Source: Legionellaceae bacterium
GTDB taxonomy: Bacteria; Pseudomonadota; Gammaproteobacteria; Legionellales; Legionellaceae
NCBI GenBank assembly: GCA_020831865.1
Contig: JAFIFT010000022.1
Span: 1-61,794 of the forward strand
Reading direction: 5' to 3'
DNA: 61,794 nt
Below the pieces are notes generated by a model. The model did no database searches. It was not told the origin of the DNA and worked only from the letters and a program-made list of their open reading frames with translations. Below are positions 55,427 through 61,794 of the stretch, piece after piece (position 1 is the first letter of the stretch; each line of letters begins with the position of its first letter). A program made the position numbers and the translations under genes.

Positions 55427-55457
55427 GGTGCAGCGCTCCTCTCGTTATTATCCTGAC

Positions 55458-55484
55458 TTGTCGGCATCCACATGAAAAACTTTA
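55458..55484 (-). promoter_or_regulatory. Sigma28 (FliA) promoter of flgMN
   Basis: On the minus strand TAAA (55484-55481), a 15-base spacer and GCCGACAA (55465-55458) match the flagellar sigma28 consensus (TAAA-N15-GCCGATAA) with one change. It lies about 31 bp upstream of flgM. FliA-dependent flgM transcription is the standard autoregulatory loop. Confidence 0.85.
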
Positions 55485-55599
55485 GGCTTTGTTGATGATT
55501 TTATTCAATTTAATGTGGATTTTGATCATTTTTATGGGGGCCGGGTCTGGATGGAGAACCAAACCCGCCAAAGTGATCCCCTTCGATAGCTGATGCAGT

Positions 55600-56301
55600 T
55601 TACACGTTTACCCTGACGGAATGACTGCCGATCACCCGAGCCTGTATTATCCGTTTGGACGTCGAGTTCTTTACCCGTATGACATCACCGAGGTAACCGT
55701 CATTCATGGCTTCTCCCTGCATGCGCACCGAGAAACCAGCGCTCTTAGCTTCAATATCAACCTGTTGTCCCCGCTTGATTATTTTTTCAGTGGTAATAAC
55801 TGAGGGGTGAATGACGCTGCCAGCGTTTAATCTATATTTGCTCACCTGTCCATCAAGTTCTTTGCTATCGGTAAAATAACCATGGCGGAGTTGGTTTACG
55901 TTCATTTTTTCTAAACGCAACAGTGACGAGCTTAAAGCTTTTCCGGGGGGGATACTTGTTTTGGCAACCACCACCTCCTTGTACCAGTTAATGCTAATGG
56001 GGATATACAGCGTCCAATGTGCCTGCGGATCAACGCAGCGCAAACCGATGGTGTTGGTTTGCAGCAACGGAGTCGAGTAGGGATTAAAAACCTGTAATCC
56101 ATTTTGGCTGCACTCTTTGAGTTGCAGGCGAGGGTCAATATTTTCTACCCGAATGTCTATATCTTCCCAATGATACTCGGGAGTATTGGCTTTAAAATGG
56201 GCTTCGATTTCTGTTTTTATAGAGTCAATGGACTGAAAATTATCAGCTTGTGCGGAAATGCTAAAAAATAAACAGTAAAAAATGGATATATAGAATTTCA
56301 T
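55600..56301 (-). CDS. flgA: Flagellar P-ring assembly protein FlgA
   Basis: A 233-aa periplasmic protein with a signal peptide (residues 1-19, ending AQA) and a SAF-type domain near residues 108-175 (VVAKTSIPPGKALSSSLL, then RLNAGSVIHPSVIT); the C-terminal block has GQQVDIEAKSAGFSVRMQGEA-like content with NDGYLGDVIRVKNSTSKRII. It chaperones the P ring (FlgI). It is divergent from the cytochrome c gene and has a sigma54 promoter. Confidence 0.93.
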   Translation of the reverse strand: MKFYISIFYCLFFSISAQADNFQSIDSIKTEIEAHFKANTPEYHWEDIDIRVENIDPRLQLKECSQNGLQVFNPYSTPLLQTNTIGLRCVDPQAHWTLYIPISINWYKEVVVAKTSIPPGKALSSSLLRLEKMNVNQLRHGYFTDSKELDGQVSKYRLNAGSVIHPSVITTEKIIKRGQQVDIEAKSAGFSVRMQGEAMNDGYLGDVIRVKNSTSKRIIQARVIGSHSVRVNV

Positions 56302-56337
56302 GGTTTAAGCTTACACTATAGGTTAATATTTTTTATA

Positions 56338-56356
56338 CAAGCAATAATCAGGCCAA
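56338..56356 (-). promoter_or_regulatory. Sigma54 promoter of flgA
   Basis: On the minus strand TTGGCCTG, 4 bases, TTGCTTG: -24 GG and -12 GC are separated by exactly 10 bases (plus-strand CC at 56353-56354 and GC at 56341-56342). It lies about 40 bp upstream of flgA and partly overlaps the region upstream of the divergent cytochrome c gene. Confidence 0.8.
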
Positions 56357-56368
56357 AGTGAGGATGTC

Positions 56369-56797
56369 ATGCGTTTTGCAGTATTGTTGGTAGTGGCAAT
56401 CATTGCCCCAAGTGTACTTTGGGCGGCGAGCCACCATCCACAGGCCTTTTTAGAGGACGTACGCGGTAAGCCAGACGAGGGCGCGCAAATTGTCGGCCAT
56501 TTTTGCGCGGTCTGTCATGCCCCTAAACCGCAGATTCCTCTGGGTGCGCCCCGTCAGGGAATACAGGCGGACTGGCAGGCGAGGTTGCAGCAAGGGTTGG
56601 ATGTGATGTGGGCCAATACCGCAGAAGGGATGAATGCCATGCCTCCCAGAGGCGGATGTTTTGAATGCTCTGACGAGCAATTACGAAAAGCGATTATAGC
56701 ATTATTGCCAGAGGAGAGTCGCACGCAGGTCGCAAGAGAGTTGGAAGTGGATAAAAAGCATTCGGTACCAAAAAATAAACCTGGGTCAGCTAGGTAA
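56369..56797 (+). CDS. Cytochrome c5-type monoheme protein
   Basis: A 142-aa periplasmic protein with a signal peptide (residues 1-19, cleaved after WAA or so) and one heme-binding motif FCAVCHAPKP near 48. A downstream methionine in NAMPPRGG (about 90) is the likely distal ligand, and a CFEC pair suggests a disulfide, as in cytochrome c5. The lysine-rich tail is unusual but short. It is an electron carrier, probably for respiratory oxidases. It is divergent from flgA. Confidence 0.9.
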   Translation: MRFAVLLVVAIIAPSVLWAASHHPQAFLEDVRGKPDEGAQIVGHFCAVCHAPKPQIPLGAPRQGIQADWQARLQQGLDVMWANTAEGMNAMPPRGGCFECSDEQLRKAIIALLPEESRTQVARELEVDKKHSVPKNKPGSAR

Positions 56798-56871
56798 ATA
56801 CCTTACTGTTACGCCGGGGTTTTGAGAAAAAGTAAAAACCGTAGATAAAAAAATCAAGGGAGGGACTTCCG

Positions 56872-57411
56872 ATGAAAAAGCTGCTGATACTGGCACCTAT
56901 ATGTGTCCTGACGGCTGCCTGTTCTGTGATGAATCAAGGCGGTGGCCGTTACAGCCATACCATGCATTACAATTCCGATAGTAAAGGTACGCATGTTTTT
57001 CCTGCAAAACGTGAAGCCACTGGCCGTAAGGTTTTTGTTTTTGACCCAAGGGCAACCGCCTGGGCTGCCTATGATGCCGAGGGTAATCGGGTGAAAACAG
57101 GTCGCGCTTCTGGCGGAGCGGATTACTGTGAGGATGTGGGTAGACCTTGCCGAACAGTCACTGGAAAATTCCGTGTTTTTTCTAAAAAAGGTGAAGAATG
57201 CCGTTCCAGTAAATATCCTTTAGAAACCAATGGTGGCGCCAAAATGCCCTATTGCATGCATTTTCACGGCGGATATTCCATTCATGCCGCCTACGATGTA
57301 CCCAATCACAATGCCAGCCATGGGTGTATCCGGGTATTACCCAGCGCAGCAGAATGGTTGAATAGAAGCTTTATTGATATTGGAACCACGGTAGAAGTGA
57401 AACCGTATTAG
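56872..57411 (+). CDS. L,D-transpeptidase lipoprotein (YkuD domain)
   Basis: A 179-aa lipoprotein with lipobox LTAACS (Cys 17) and a YkuD domain whose catalytic motif is complete: HFHGGYSIHA near 136 and SHGCIRVLP near 157. Such enzymes form 3-3 cross-links or attach lipoproteins to peptidoglycan. GGGAGGG precedes the ATG. A perfect 15-bp hairpin follows the stop. Confidence 0.9.
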   Translation: MKKLLILAPICVLTAACSVMNQGGGRYSHTMHYNSDSKGTHVFPAKREATGRKVFVFDPRATAWAAYDAEGNRVKTGRASGGADYCEDVGRPCRTVTGKFRVFSKKGEECRSSKYPLETNGGAKMPYCMHFHGGYSIHAAYDVPNHNASHGCIRVLPSAAEWLNRSFIDIGTTVEVKPY

Positions 57412-57413
57412 CG

Positions 57414-57452
57414 AACAGGGTATTCCCAACCCCTCCCTGGGAATACCCTGTT
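57414..57452. terminator. Perfect 15-bp hairpin after the L,D-transpeptidase gene
   Basis: AACAGGGTATTCCCA (57414-57428) pairs with its exact complement (57438-57452) around a 9-base loop, starting 3 bp after the stop. The U-run is missing, so it may be a Rho-independent terminator of weak type or an mRNA stabiliser. Confidence 0.6.
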
Positions 57453-57654
57453 GTGGTGAGCGCATTAGATTGATGTCACCCATTTTTATTCCAACACGTC
57501 ATGGGGTGAATATCGTTTGTATTCCTCTGGGGTTTGGTAGGCGATGTGTTTTTAATCAACCGTCCGGTCTGTGGCTTTAATAAGCGTGAGTGAATTGCCT
57601 CATCCGAACTTTGAATTGTGTTTTGATGTTTGAGTGGGTAGAATTCAGGGTGAC

Positions 57655-57731
57655 GTCCCGGTGGCACAGCTGGATAGCGCAGCCCCCTCCTAAGGGGCAG
57701 GTCGCAGGTTCGAATCCTGCCCGGGACGCCA
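57655..57731 (+). tRNA. tRNA-Arg (anticodon CCT)
   Basis: A 77-nt tRNA gene. The acceptor stem GTCCCGG pairs with CCGGGAC, the anticodon stem GCCCC/GGGGC encloses loop CTCCTAA (anticodon CCT for AGG codons), the T arm has GGTTCGAATCC, and CCA is encoded. tRNA-Arg(CCT) genes are frequent integration sites, and the sequence to the right is AT-richer with transposase remnants. Confidence 0.97.
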
Positions 57732-57870
57732 ATAAAATCAATTTTTTATATAAAAAAACCTCTCTCAGTCATCAATACGTAAGTGCAATGTAAGTGAAAC
57801 TTGAATGTATTTTTATGTACACGCACGTCATGCTGAGCAAAGCGATGCATCTCCAACGCATAGAAAAAAG

Positions 57871-58350
57871 TTATGTGCGGACAAAAAAGGAAGGCTTACA
57901 AAGTGTAGTATGAAATATAAAACAGACAAGAAAAGAACAGAGCGCAACCAAAGAACATGACCGCGCCAATAAAAATAGACGTATTAGTGTCATGACCATG
58001 AGAAGCGCATCTATACGTGCAGGATTTTTTAAAAACAATGAAACAAGAAAATCGGGCCTTTTCAGGAATCTAAAGCCGCCCTCTACTTTTTGTTGGGATT
58101 TATAATGAGCAAGCATACCCTGCATATCGAGATGGTCAGTCAGGTCATTTGTTGCCAATATGAATATACCCAGCATATTCTCTGCCTTTTGCTTACGGTC
58201 CTGAGAACATTTTACGGACATAACCTTCATTGCTTTTGCTGTCATTGCTATTTTGGCACAACTAAATGGTGATTGAACCGGGTGAAGGTATTTTAAGTTT
58301 TGTTGACTATACCTAACGTAAGTTAGGTCATTCAGGGCATTGTTATGCAA
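57871..58350 (-). pseudogene. IS1634-type transposase remnant (C-terminal part)
   Basis: The minus-strand reading frame (159 codons) contains GIFILATNDL, then YKSQQKVEGGFRFLKRPDF, then LFLKNPARIDALLMVMTLIRLF, the C-terminal DDE-type block of IS1634-family (IS4-like) transposases. The N-terminal two thirds of the enzyme are missing and the last 35 residues no longer resemble it, so the copy is truncated and probably frameshifted. It lies between tRNA-Arg and the AT-rich effector-like genes. Confidence 0.75.
58311..58328. repeat. Inverted repeat upstream of the 254-aa gene
   Basis: ACCTAAC and GTTAGGT form a 7-bp stem with loop GTAA, 17 bp before the next start codon. It could be an operator or the end of the transposase remnant. 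Confidence 0.4.
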
Positions 58351-59109
58351 GTAGAAACAGATAAAATCAATTTACCGGCGCTAGGAGACGAAGCCAACCT
58401 AAAACAATTAGCTGGTTATATGAAAGAAGCGCAAGGTCATCTGGAGGCATTGAAGAAGGAGCTTTATAAAACTATCGATGCTGGCTTTGATGATGCCAGT
58501 GGTTATAATCTTAATCCAGGGGTAGAAACTGCTTGCAATTATGCCGTAAAACCTTCCGAATTTCTTGAAAAAGCCTATACTATTCAGGCTTATGGCGCTG
58601 ACGGGGAATTTCTTGATAATCGCGATCAACCATACATCAACGCGGGCTTGGAATTTGCACAATATTGTGACGACCCAATAAAGCAACCAACATCCGAGCA
58701 AATTTTCCTAAATGATGTTGGTAGGTTAGTCTCGGCAATCAATTCAACATTGAGTCAAATAAACAAGACTCAACATAGCTTGAAAAATGGTGATTCTGAT
58801 GAAGTTGCTTTCCATGCAGGATTAGTTGGTGATTATGCTCAGATAGTTCTCGGCTCAGCTGAAGAGTCGAAAATAGTTGACGTCATTCCTAATCAAGGTG
58901 TATTTGATAAAGTCCTTTCTGGTTTGAAGAACTTTGTTGATGGCATAAAGCAGTTCTTTGCAAATATTGGCAAAGATAAAAATGAAATGCACGTAGCCGC
59001 ATTTCAGAAAATAAAAGAGAAATACCAACAGACTGTTACAAAATCTGAAAAAAATGTGATAGATGAAGAACATACAAAAAATAATACTACTGCCCCAAGC
59101 GGCCCGTAG
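58345..59109 (+). CDS. Hypothetical 254-aa protein, candidate effector
   Basis: A 254-aa soluble, helical, acidic protein without membrane segment or signal peptide. The C-terminal 25 residues are rich in Glu, Lys, Asn and Thr with an EKNVIDEE stretch and end in small residues (TTAPSGP), similar to the E-block signal of Dot/Icm substrates. The gene is clearly AT-richer than the left side of the window. No known family is recognised. Its neighbours are an IS remnant and a P-loop candidate effector, consistent with a horizontally acquired effector island. ATG 58345 has only a weak ribosome site (CAGGG). Confidence 0.6.
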   Translation: MQVETDKINLPALGDEANLKQLAGYMKEAQGHLEALKKELYKTIDAGFDDASGYNLNPGVETACNYAVKPSEFLEKAYTIQAYGADGEFLDNRDQPYINAGLEFAQYCDDPIKQPTSEQIFLNDVGRLVSAINSTLSQINKTQHSLKNGDSDEVAFHAGLVGDYAQIVLGSAEESKIVDVIPNQGVFDKVLSGLKNFVDGIKQFFANIGKDKNEMHVAAFQKIKEKYQQTVTKSEKNVIDEEHTKNNTTAPSGP

Positions 59110-59372
59110 AAGTTAAAAAGGCTATTCAATGGTAGTATTCAAATAACGGTGACACCTCTTTAAATTTGTTATTATTATTGATAATAAAAAAGAGGGGCAT
59201 CATGAATAAGCAAATAGACTAGTCATATTTTGGTTTCAATGATTTTAAACCAAAAACATCATTGCAATGATATGATCACCCTCGTTTTTTATTCTTGCTT
59301 TGGTACCTGGAGCAAACTGGCAAAATCACACGCACTTTAAAATAGACCTTGTATTCAAGCATTGTTAGAATG

Positions 59373-59523
59373 TTTTCCACAAGCTTATCCACCGATTTTG
59401 TGGATAAAAAGATAATCATTCGTTTTTCATCAGGCACGTAAATTCCTTAATTTGTAAGCCTCTTACAAATTAATCCTAAATTAAAAAGGTTAAAATGAAA
59501 AATATCAGAATAAGTTATCCACA
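59373..59523. promoter_or_regulatory. Cluster of DnaA boxes around a palindrome
   Basis: Three 9-mers with the TTATCCACA core lie within 140 bp: TTATCCACC (59385-59393), TGTGGATAA on the opposite strand (59399-59407) and TTATCCACA (59515-59523). A fourth, TTTTCCACA (59373-59381), has one change. The second and fourth are perfect consensus. The region between them is AT-rich and holds a 12-bp palindrome. This could be a replication origin of an integrated element or a DnaA-titrating or regulated site. Confidence 0.5.
59447..59473. repeat. 12-bp perfect palindrome with 3-base loop
   Basis: TTAATTTGTAAG (59447-59458) and its exact complement (59462-59473) enclose CCT. It sits between DnaA boxes. 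There is no T-run beyond either arm, so it is more likely a binding site or part of an origin than a terminator. Confidence 0.6.
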
Positions 59524-59775
59524 AAACGTGGTGAGTGGTATTTACATTCAACGCCGAGTAATTCTATCAGATAAAAATAAAATAAACAGACTTGTTTTTT
59601 GTCTTTTTTTGAGATTTTGCCTTCTTTTGTTGATGGCGTTACATCTGTTAGCCAGATTTTTTGTGTGCTATACACTGATTGACTGATTTAATGCACTCTT
59701 TCTTTTTTTGATGCTTTTTGATAACTACCAGACCATGTGCTAGTCTTAAAGTACAAGAAAAAAACAGAGAACCCA

Positions 59776-61530
59776 GTGCCTCTACAAGACAGTAACAGAT
59801 TGATTGCTCAAATTGGGGATTATGGTAAAGAAAATAATGCCATCAACCAACTCAGTGACGCAGGAAAGAGCGCCCTGTATAAGGGATGCGTTGAGAAGCC
59901 TAATCCAAATGAGCATCGGGAACAATTTATCAATTATATTGATAAGTTAAAAACAGAAGGCAACCTTGCTGAATTTACTGGCAATCCAGATATTCGTGCA
60001 ACCCAACCTGAAAAAGCAACCATCACTATTGAAAATTTGCTTGGCAAAGAGGGATTGAAGTTATATTTAAGCGCTTTAAAAGAAGAGGCAAATGATAAGA
60101 AGTACCGTACAGCGGTGTTTGAGGCTTCATCTAAGGGCTATGAGGGGAAGCAGTGGCAAGAGCGGCCTGTTGTGATTGTATCTGGCCCCTCTGGTAGTGG
60201 TAAGTCGTTCGCTGCCGATGCTGCGGTAAGAAAAGCCAGTGAGTTTTTAAAAACCAATGAGAATAACACCACAAACTTTGTCGTAGCTTCTGATGGAGGC
60301 GTGGCACGTGAAATGTCGCAAATGAGAAAATTAATGATTCGCGTGGCTAATGATAAAGGATTTAGCGGTGTAAAAGATTTGCACAATAAAAGTGCGGTGC
60401 TCGGAGGTATAAAAAATCACGTGTATGATGCTGCAAACGCATCGAACAATTTAGGTTTGGTCATACCGGAGACATTCTCTAAATGGTATCTGCCTGGTAA
60501 AGATTCAAAAAAAATGATGAAACAGGCGGAAAAACAGCCTGAAAGTCGATTAATTTTTACAAAGGTTGCAGGACAAGTACCATCTCTATTCCAAAAAGTC
60601 GTCGCTTTTATGGGGTCTCGCCGTGCCTGGAAAACAGATTTTAAAGAAGGGGAGAATGAAACGTTTGATTTAAACAGCACCAAATCGATAAAAGAGTCTA
60701 AAAAATATGGTGCCAGTGGTTTTACACACGGTGTGAATGGATCTAATGCTGCTGAAAAGTGGTTTAAGGAGCATAGCAAACAAAAGTTGATGATGACGAT
60801 TACGAATGACTTGGTGCTCATGAAGCCAGACGTGCAAAATACTGAAAACTGGGTGCGTGCGAATCAGAATGATAGTGGTGCGATTATGCTACCGCAGCGC
60901 GCAGTGGATGCCTGGGAGCGTTCAGATAAAACGGATAGTTTGGAGGATTTTTACAAGGCAACAAAAAATAACTATCCTCCCATCGTAGAAACGTCTATGC
61001 AAATTGATTTGGCCTCAGCTATTAAAAAATTATCAGATCTACAATCCACAATAGATCTACAAGAATCGCAATCAAAAATAGAACATGATGCATTGCTGGA
61101 TACCGTCAAAACAGCATTACAATCGCTTGAGCCTATTCATGAAAAATCTATTGAAAGTATTGATGCTGTGAAACAGACACTGAATGAACATTTAAAAACA
61201 TCTAAATCAGAAAAAAAATGGTTATTTTTAGATACCAAGACGACTAAAGCAGTTAATCGGGCCCTTAAAACACTAGACCGCATAGAAAAAGACCTACCGA
61301 AAGTTCAACGTGAACTGAAACAAACAGGGGATGAAAAAGCACCTCATCAAGATAAAACCGCTCAACTTCCGCCTAATCTTATATCACCAATGAGCCCGAC
61401 CGATACAAAAGGTGTGACAAAATATTTTAAAGATCGTTTAACAGAGATAAAGGGTCTTGCCGCGCATAAAGAGAAAGACCTGGAAGCCGATAAAGAAAAT
61501 GCACCCTCTATACCACAGTTTTCTGGATGA
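59776..61530 (+). CDS. P-loop protein (zeta-like kinase fold), candidate effector
   Basis: A 584-aa soluble protein. A Walker A motif GPSGSGKSF is near residue 137, preceded by a beta strand (PVVIVS), and followed by VASDGGVAREM near 180, reminiscent of zeta-toxin/UDP-GlcNAc kinase-like folds, though the family cannot be stated with certainty. From about residue 415 a helical region with repeated Lys/Leu/Asp heptads (coiled coil) follows, and the C-terminus has a Lys/Glu-rich stretch (EKDLEADKENAP) ending in IPQFSG, a Dot/Icm E-block-like tail. The gene is AT-rich like its neighbours. GTG 59776 with GAGA upstream is used; GTG 59737 is an alternative. Confidence 0.65.
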   Translation: MPLQDSNRLIAQIGDYGKENNAINQLSDAGKSALYKGCVEKPNPNEHREQFINYIDKLKTEGNLAEFTGNPDIRATQPEKATITIENLLGKEGLKLYLSALKEEANDKKYRTAVFEASSKGYEGKQWQERPVVIVSGPSGSGKSFAADAAVRKASEFLKTNENNTTNFVVASDGGVAREMSQMRKLMIRVANDKGFSGVKDLHNKSAVLGGIKNHVYDAANASNNLGLVIPETFSKWYLPGKDSKKMMKQAEKQPESRLIFTKVAGQVPSLFQKVVAFMGSRRAWKTDFKEGENETFDLNSTKSIKESKKYGASGFTHGVNGSNAAEKWFKEHSKQKLMMTITNDLVLMKPDVQNTENWVRANQNDSGAIMLPQRAVDAWERSDKTDSLEDFYKATKNNYPPIVETSMQIDLASAIKKLSDLQSTIDLQESQSKIEHDALLDTVKTALQSLEPIHEKSIESIDAVKQTLNEHLKTSKSEKKWLFLDTKTTKAVNRALKTLDRIEKDLPKVQRELKQTGDEKAPHQDKTAQLPPNLISPMSPTDTKGVTKYFKDRLTEIKGLAAHKEKDLEADKENAPSIPQFSG

Positions 61531-61627
61531 ACACTTGACGTGGTCAAGCAAATTTGTACACCCCAGTTAAGCCACTTTTTTCAATAACCGATTATTGCAC
61601 AAAAAGTGCTAAATGGTATTTTTTGAG

Positions 61628-61644
61628 CACTCTCGTTTGCCCTG
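61628..61644 (-). mobile_element. IS end, facing left (CAGGGCAAACG type)
   Basis: Read on the minus strand from 61644, the sequence starts CAGGGCAAACG. Ten of its first eleven bases match the MITE termini (CAGGGTAAACG). It looks like the outer end of an element whose body lies to the left, although the other end is not found within the space to the effector gene. Confidence 0.5.
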
Positions 61645-61654
61645 ATTGGGCCCC

Positions 61655-61794
61655 CAGGGCAAGATCACGAGTGACTATTAATTAGTCACGAAATATGATC
61701 AAATACACCTATTTTAACTTTTGGGTGTAAAATTATGCGTGATTCACTAGTAGAACACTTTTCAGTGCTCCCTGATACAAGGCAGCGTTGTAAG
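61655..61794 (+). mobile_element. Left part of an ISAs1-family insertion sequence
   Basis: The likely left end starts CAGGGCAAGATCACG at 61655, exactly 10 bp after the facing end at 61644. It is followed by a small inverted repeat (GTGACTA and TAGTCAC, 61671-61689) and then the transposase start at 61735. The element is cut by the window edge. The ISAs1 family is known to duplicate 8-10 bp on insertion, which fits the spacing seen here and at MITE copy B. Confidence 0.6.
61735..61794 (+). CDS. ISAs1-family transposase, N-terminal 20 codons
   Basis: The first 20 codons (start MRDSLVEHFSVLPDTRQ) match the N-terminal DDE_Tnp_1-associated domain of ISAs1/H-repeat transposases, which begin with a similar LxxHFxxLxDxR pattern. 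The gene continues beyond the window. Function: DDE transposase of the insertion sequence. Confidence 0.75.
   Translation, partial: MRDSLVEHFSVLPDTRQRCK

Larger units (their letters stand above)
59110..59775. other. AT-rich non-coding stretch with DnaA boxes and palindrome
   Basis: This 666-bp stretch shows no credible gene. At 59201 a strong ribosome site (GAGGGG) is followed by a reading frame that stops after 6 codons, possibly a broken gene. It contains the DnaA-box cluster and the 12-bp palindrome described separately. A small hydrophobic reading frame at 59495-59686 lacks support. Confidence 0.5.

Noticed and set aside
59495-59686. A 63-codon hydrophobic reading frame
   Set aside because: It lacks a ribosome site and overlaps a DnaA box; its hydrophobic content comes from T-rich DNA.
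1-61794. CRISPR arrays, rRNA genes or phage structural genes
   Set aside because: No regularly spaced repeats, rRNA sequence or phage-type gene order was found on reading both strands.

Overview
The window looks like chromosome of a Legionella-type gammaproteobacterium (order Legionellales). The pointers are a flagellar fleSR-fliEFGHIJ block with sigma54 and sigma28 promoters, a DUF1566 surface protein of a kind common in Legionella, a Kdo hydroxylase, an NAPE-PLD-like metallo-hydrolase, and several lineage-type proteins whose tails resemble Dot/Icm secretion signals. Base composition looks moderate over most of the window and clearly AT-richer after about 57.8 kb. The species assignment is inference; there is no rRNA in the window.

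Layout. 0-2.4 kb: the end of an outer-membrane barrel gene, a secreted IPT/TIG + DUF1566 protein with the codon signature of a diversity-generating retroelement (DGR) variable region, and an avd-type accessory gene, but no template repeat or reverse transcriptase. 2.6-6.3 kb: a lipid-linked sugar module (GT2, GtrA flippase, YdjC/NaxD-like deacetylase, ArnT-like transferase) that could decorate lipid A with an amino sugar. 6.3-10.3 kb: a MITE-like repeat followed by cytochrome oxidase assembly genes (surf1, a CX3C membrane protein, ctaA, ctaB, sco1). 10.5-16.0 kb: a complete mnhABCDEFG cation/proton antiporter operon, then a tandem universal stress protein. 17.1-21.4 kb (minus): rdgB, elaA, a TPR-methyltransferase fusion and an EAL c-di-GMP phosphodiesterase. 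21.5-25.2 kb: a second MITE copy with a perfect 10-bp target duplication, a methylguanine methyltransferase and lineage-specific proteins. 25.5-31.3 kb: ppsA, a Firmicutes-type second MurG, an M20 peptidase and kdoO. 31.4-35.1 kb: a VOC protein, an MBL-fold hydrolase whose lipoprotein leader is out of frame by one T, and two small unknowns.

35.2-43.1 kb: the flagellar operon fleS-fleR-fliEFGHIJ behind a canonical -24/-12 promoter; fleR lacks the usual Fis-type DNA-binding domain. 43.1-52.4 kb: yhdP, a membrane protein, mpl and dnaE. 52.5-56.3 kb (minus): a coiled-coil candidate effector behind a perfect sigma70 promoter, a type IV pilin-like gene, flgN and flgM (sigma28 promoter) and flgA (sigma54 promoter). 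56.4-57.7 kb: cytochrome c5, an L,D-transpeptidase and tRNA-Arg(CCT).

After the tRNA the sequence becomes an AT-rich accessory segment: an IS1634-type transposase remnant, an unknown 254-aa protein, a cluster of DnaA boxes around a 12-bp palindrome, a P-loop (kinase/zeta-like) candidate effector, and two facing insertion-sequence ends 10 bp apart, the right-hand one leading into an ISAs1-type transposase cut by the window end. One of these ends shares its terminal bases with the MITE, which suggests the same transposase family moves both.
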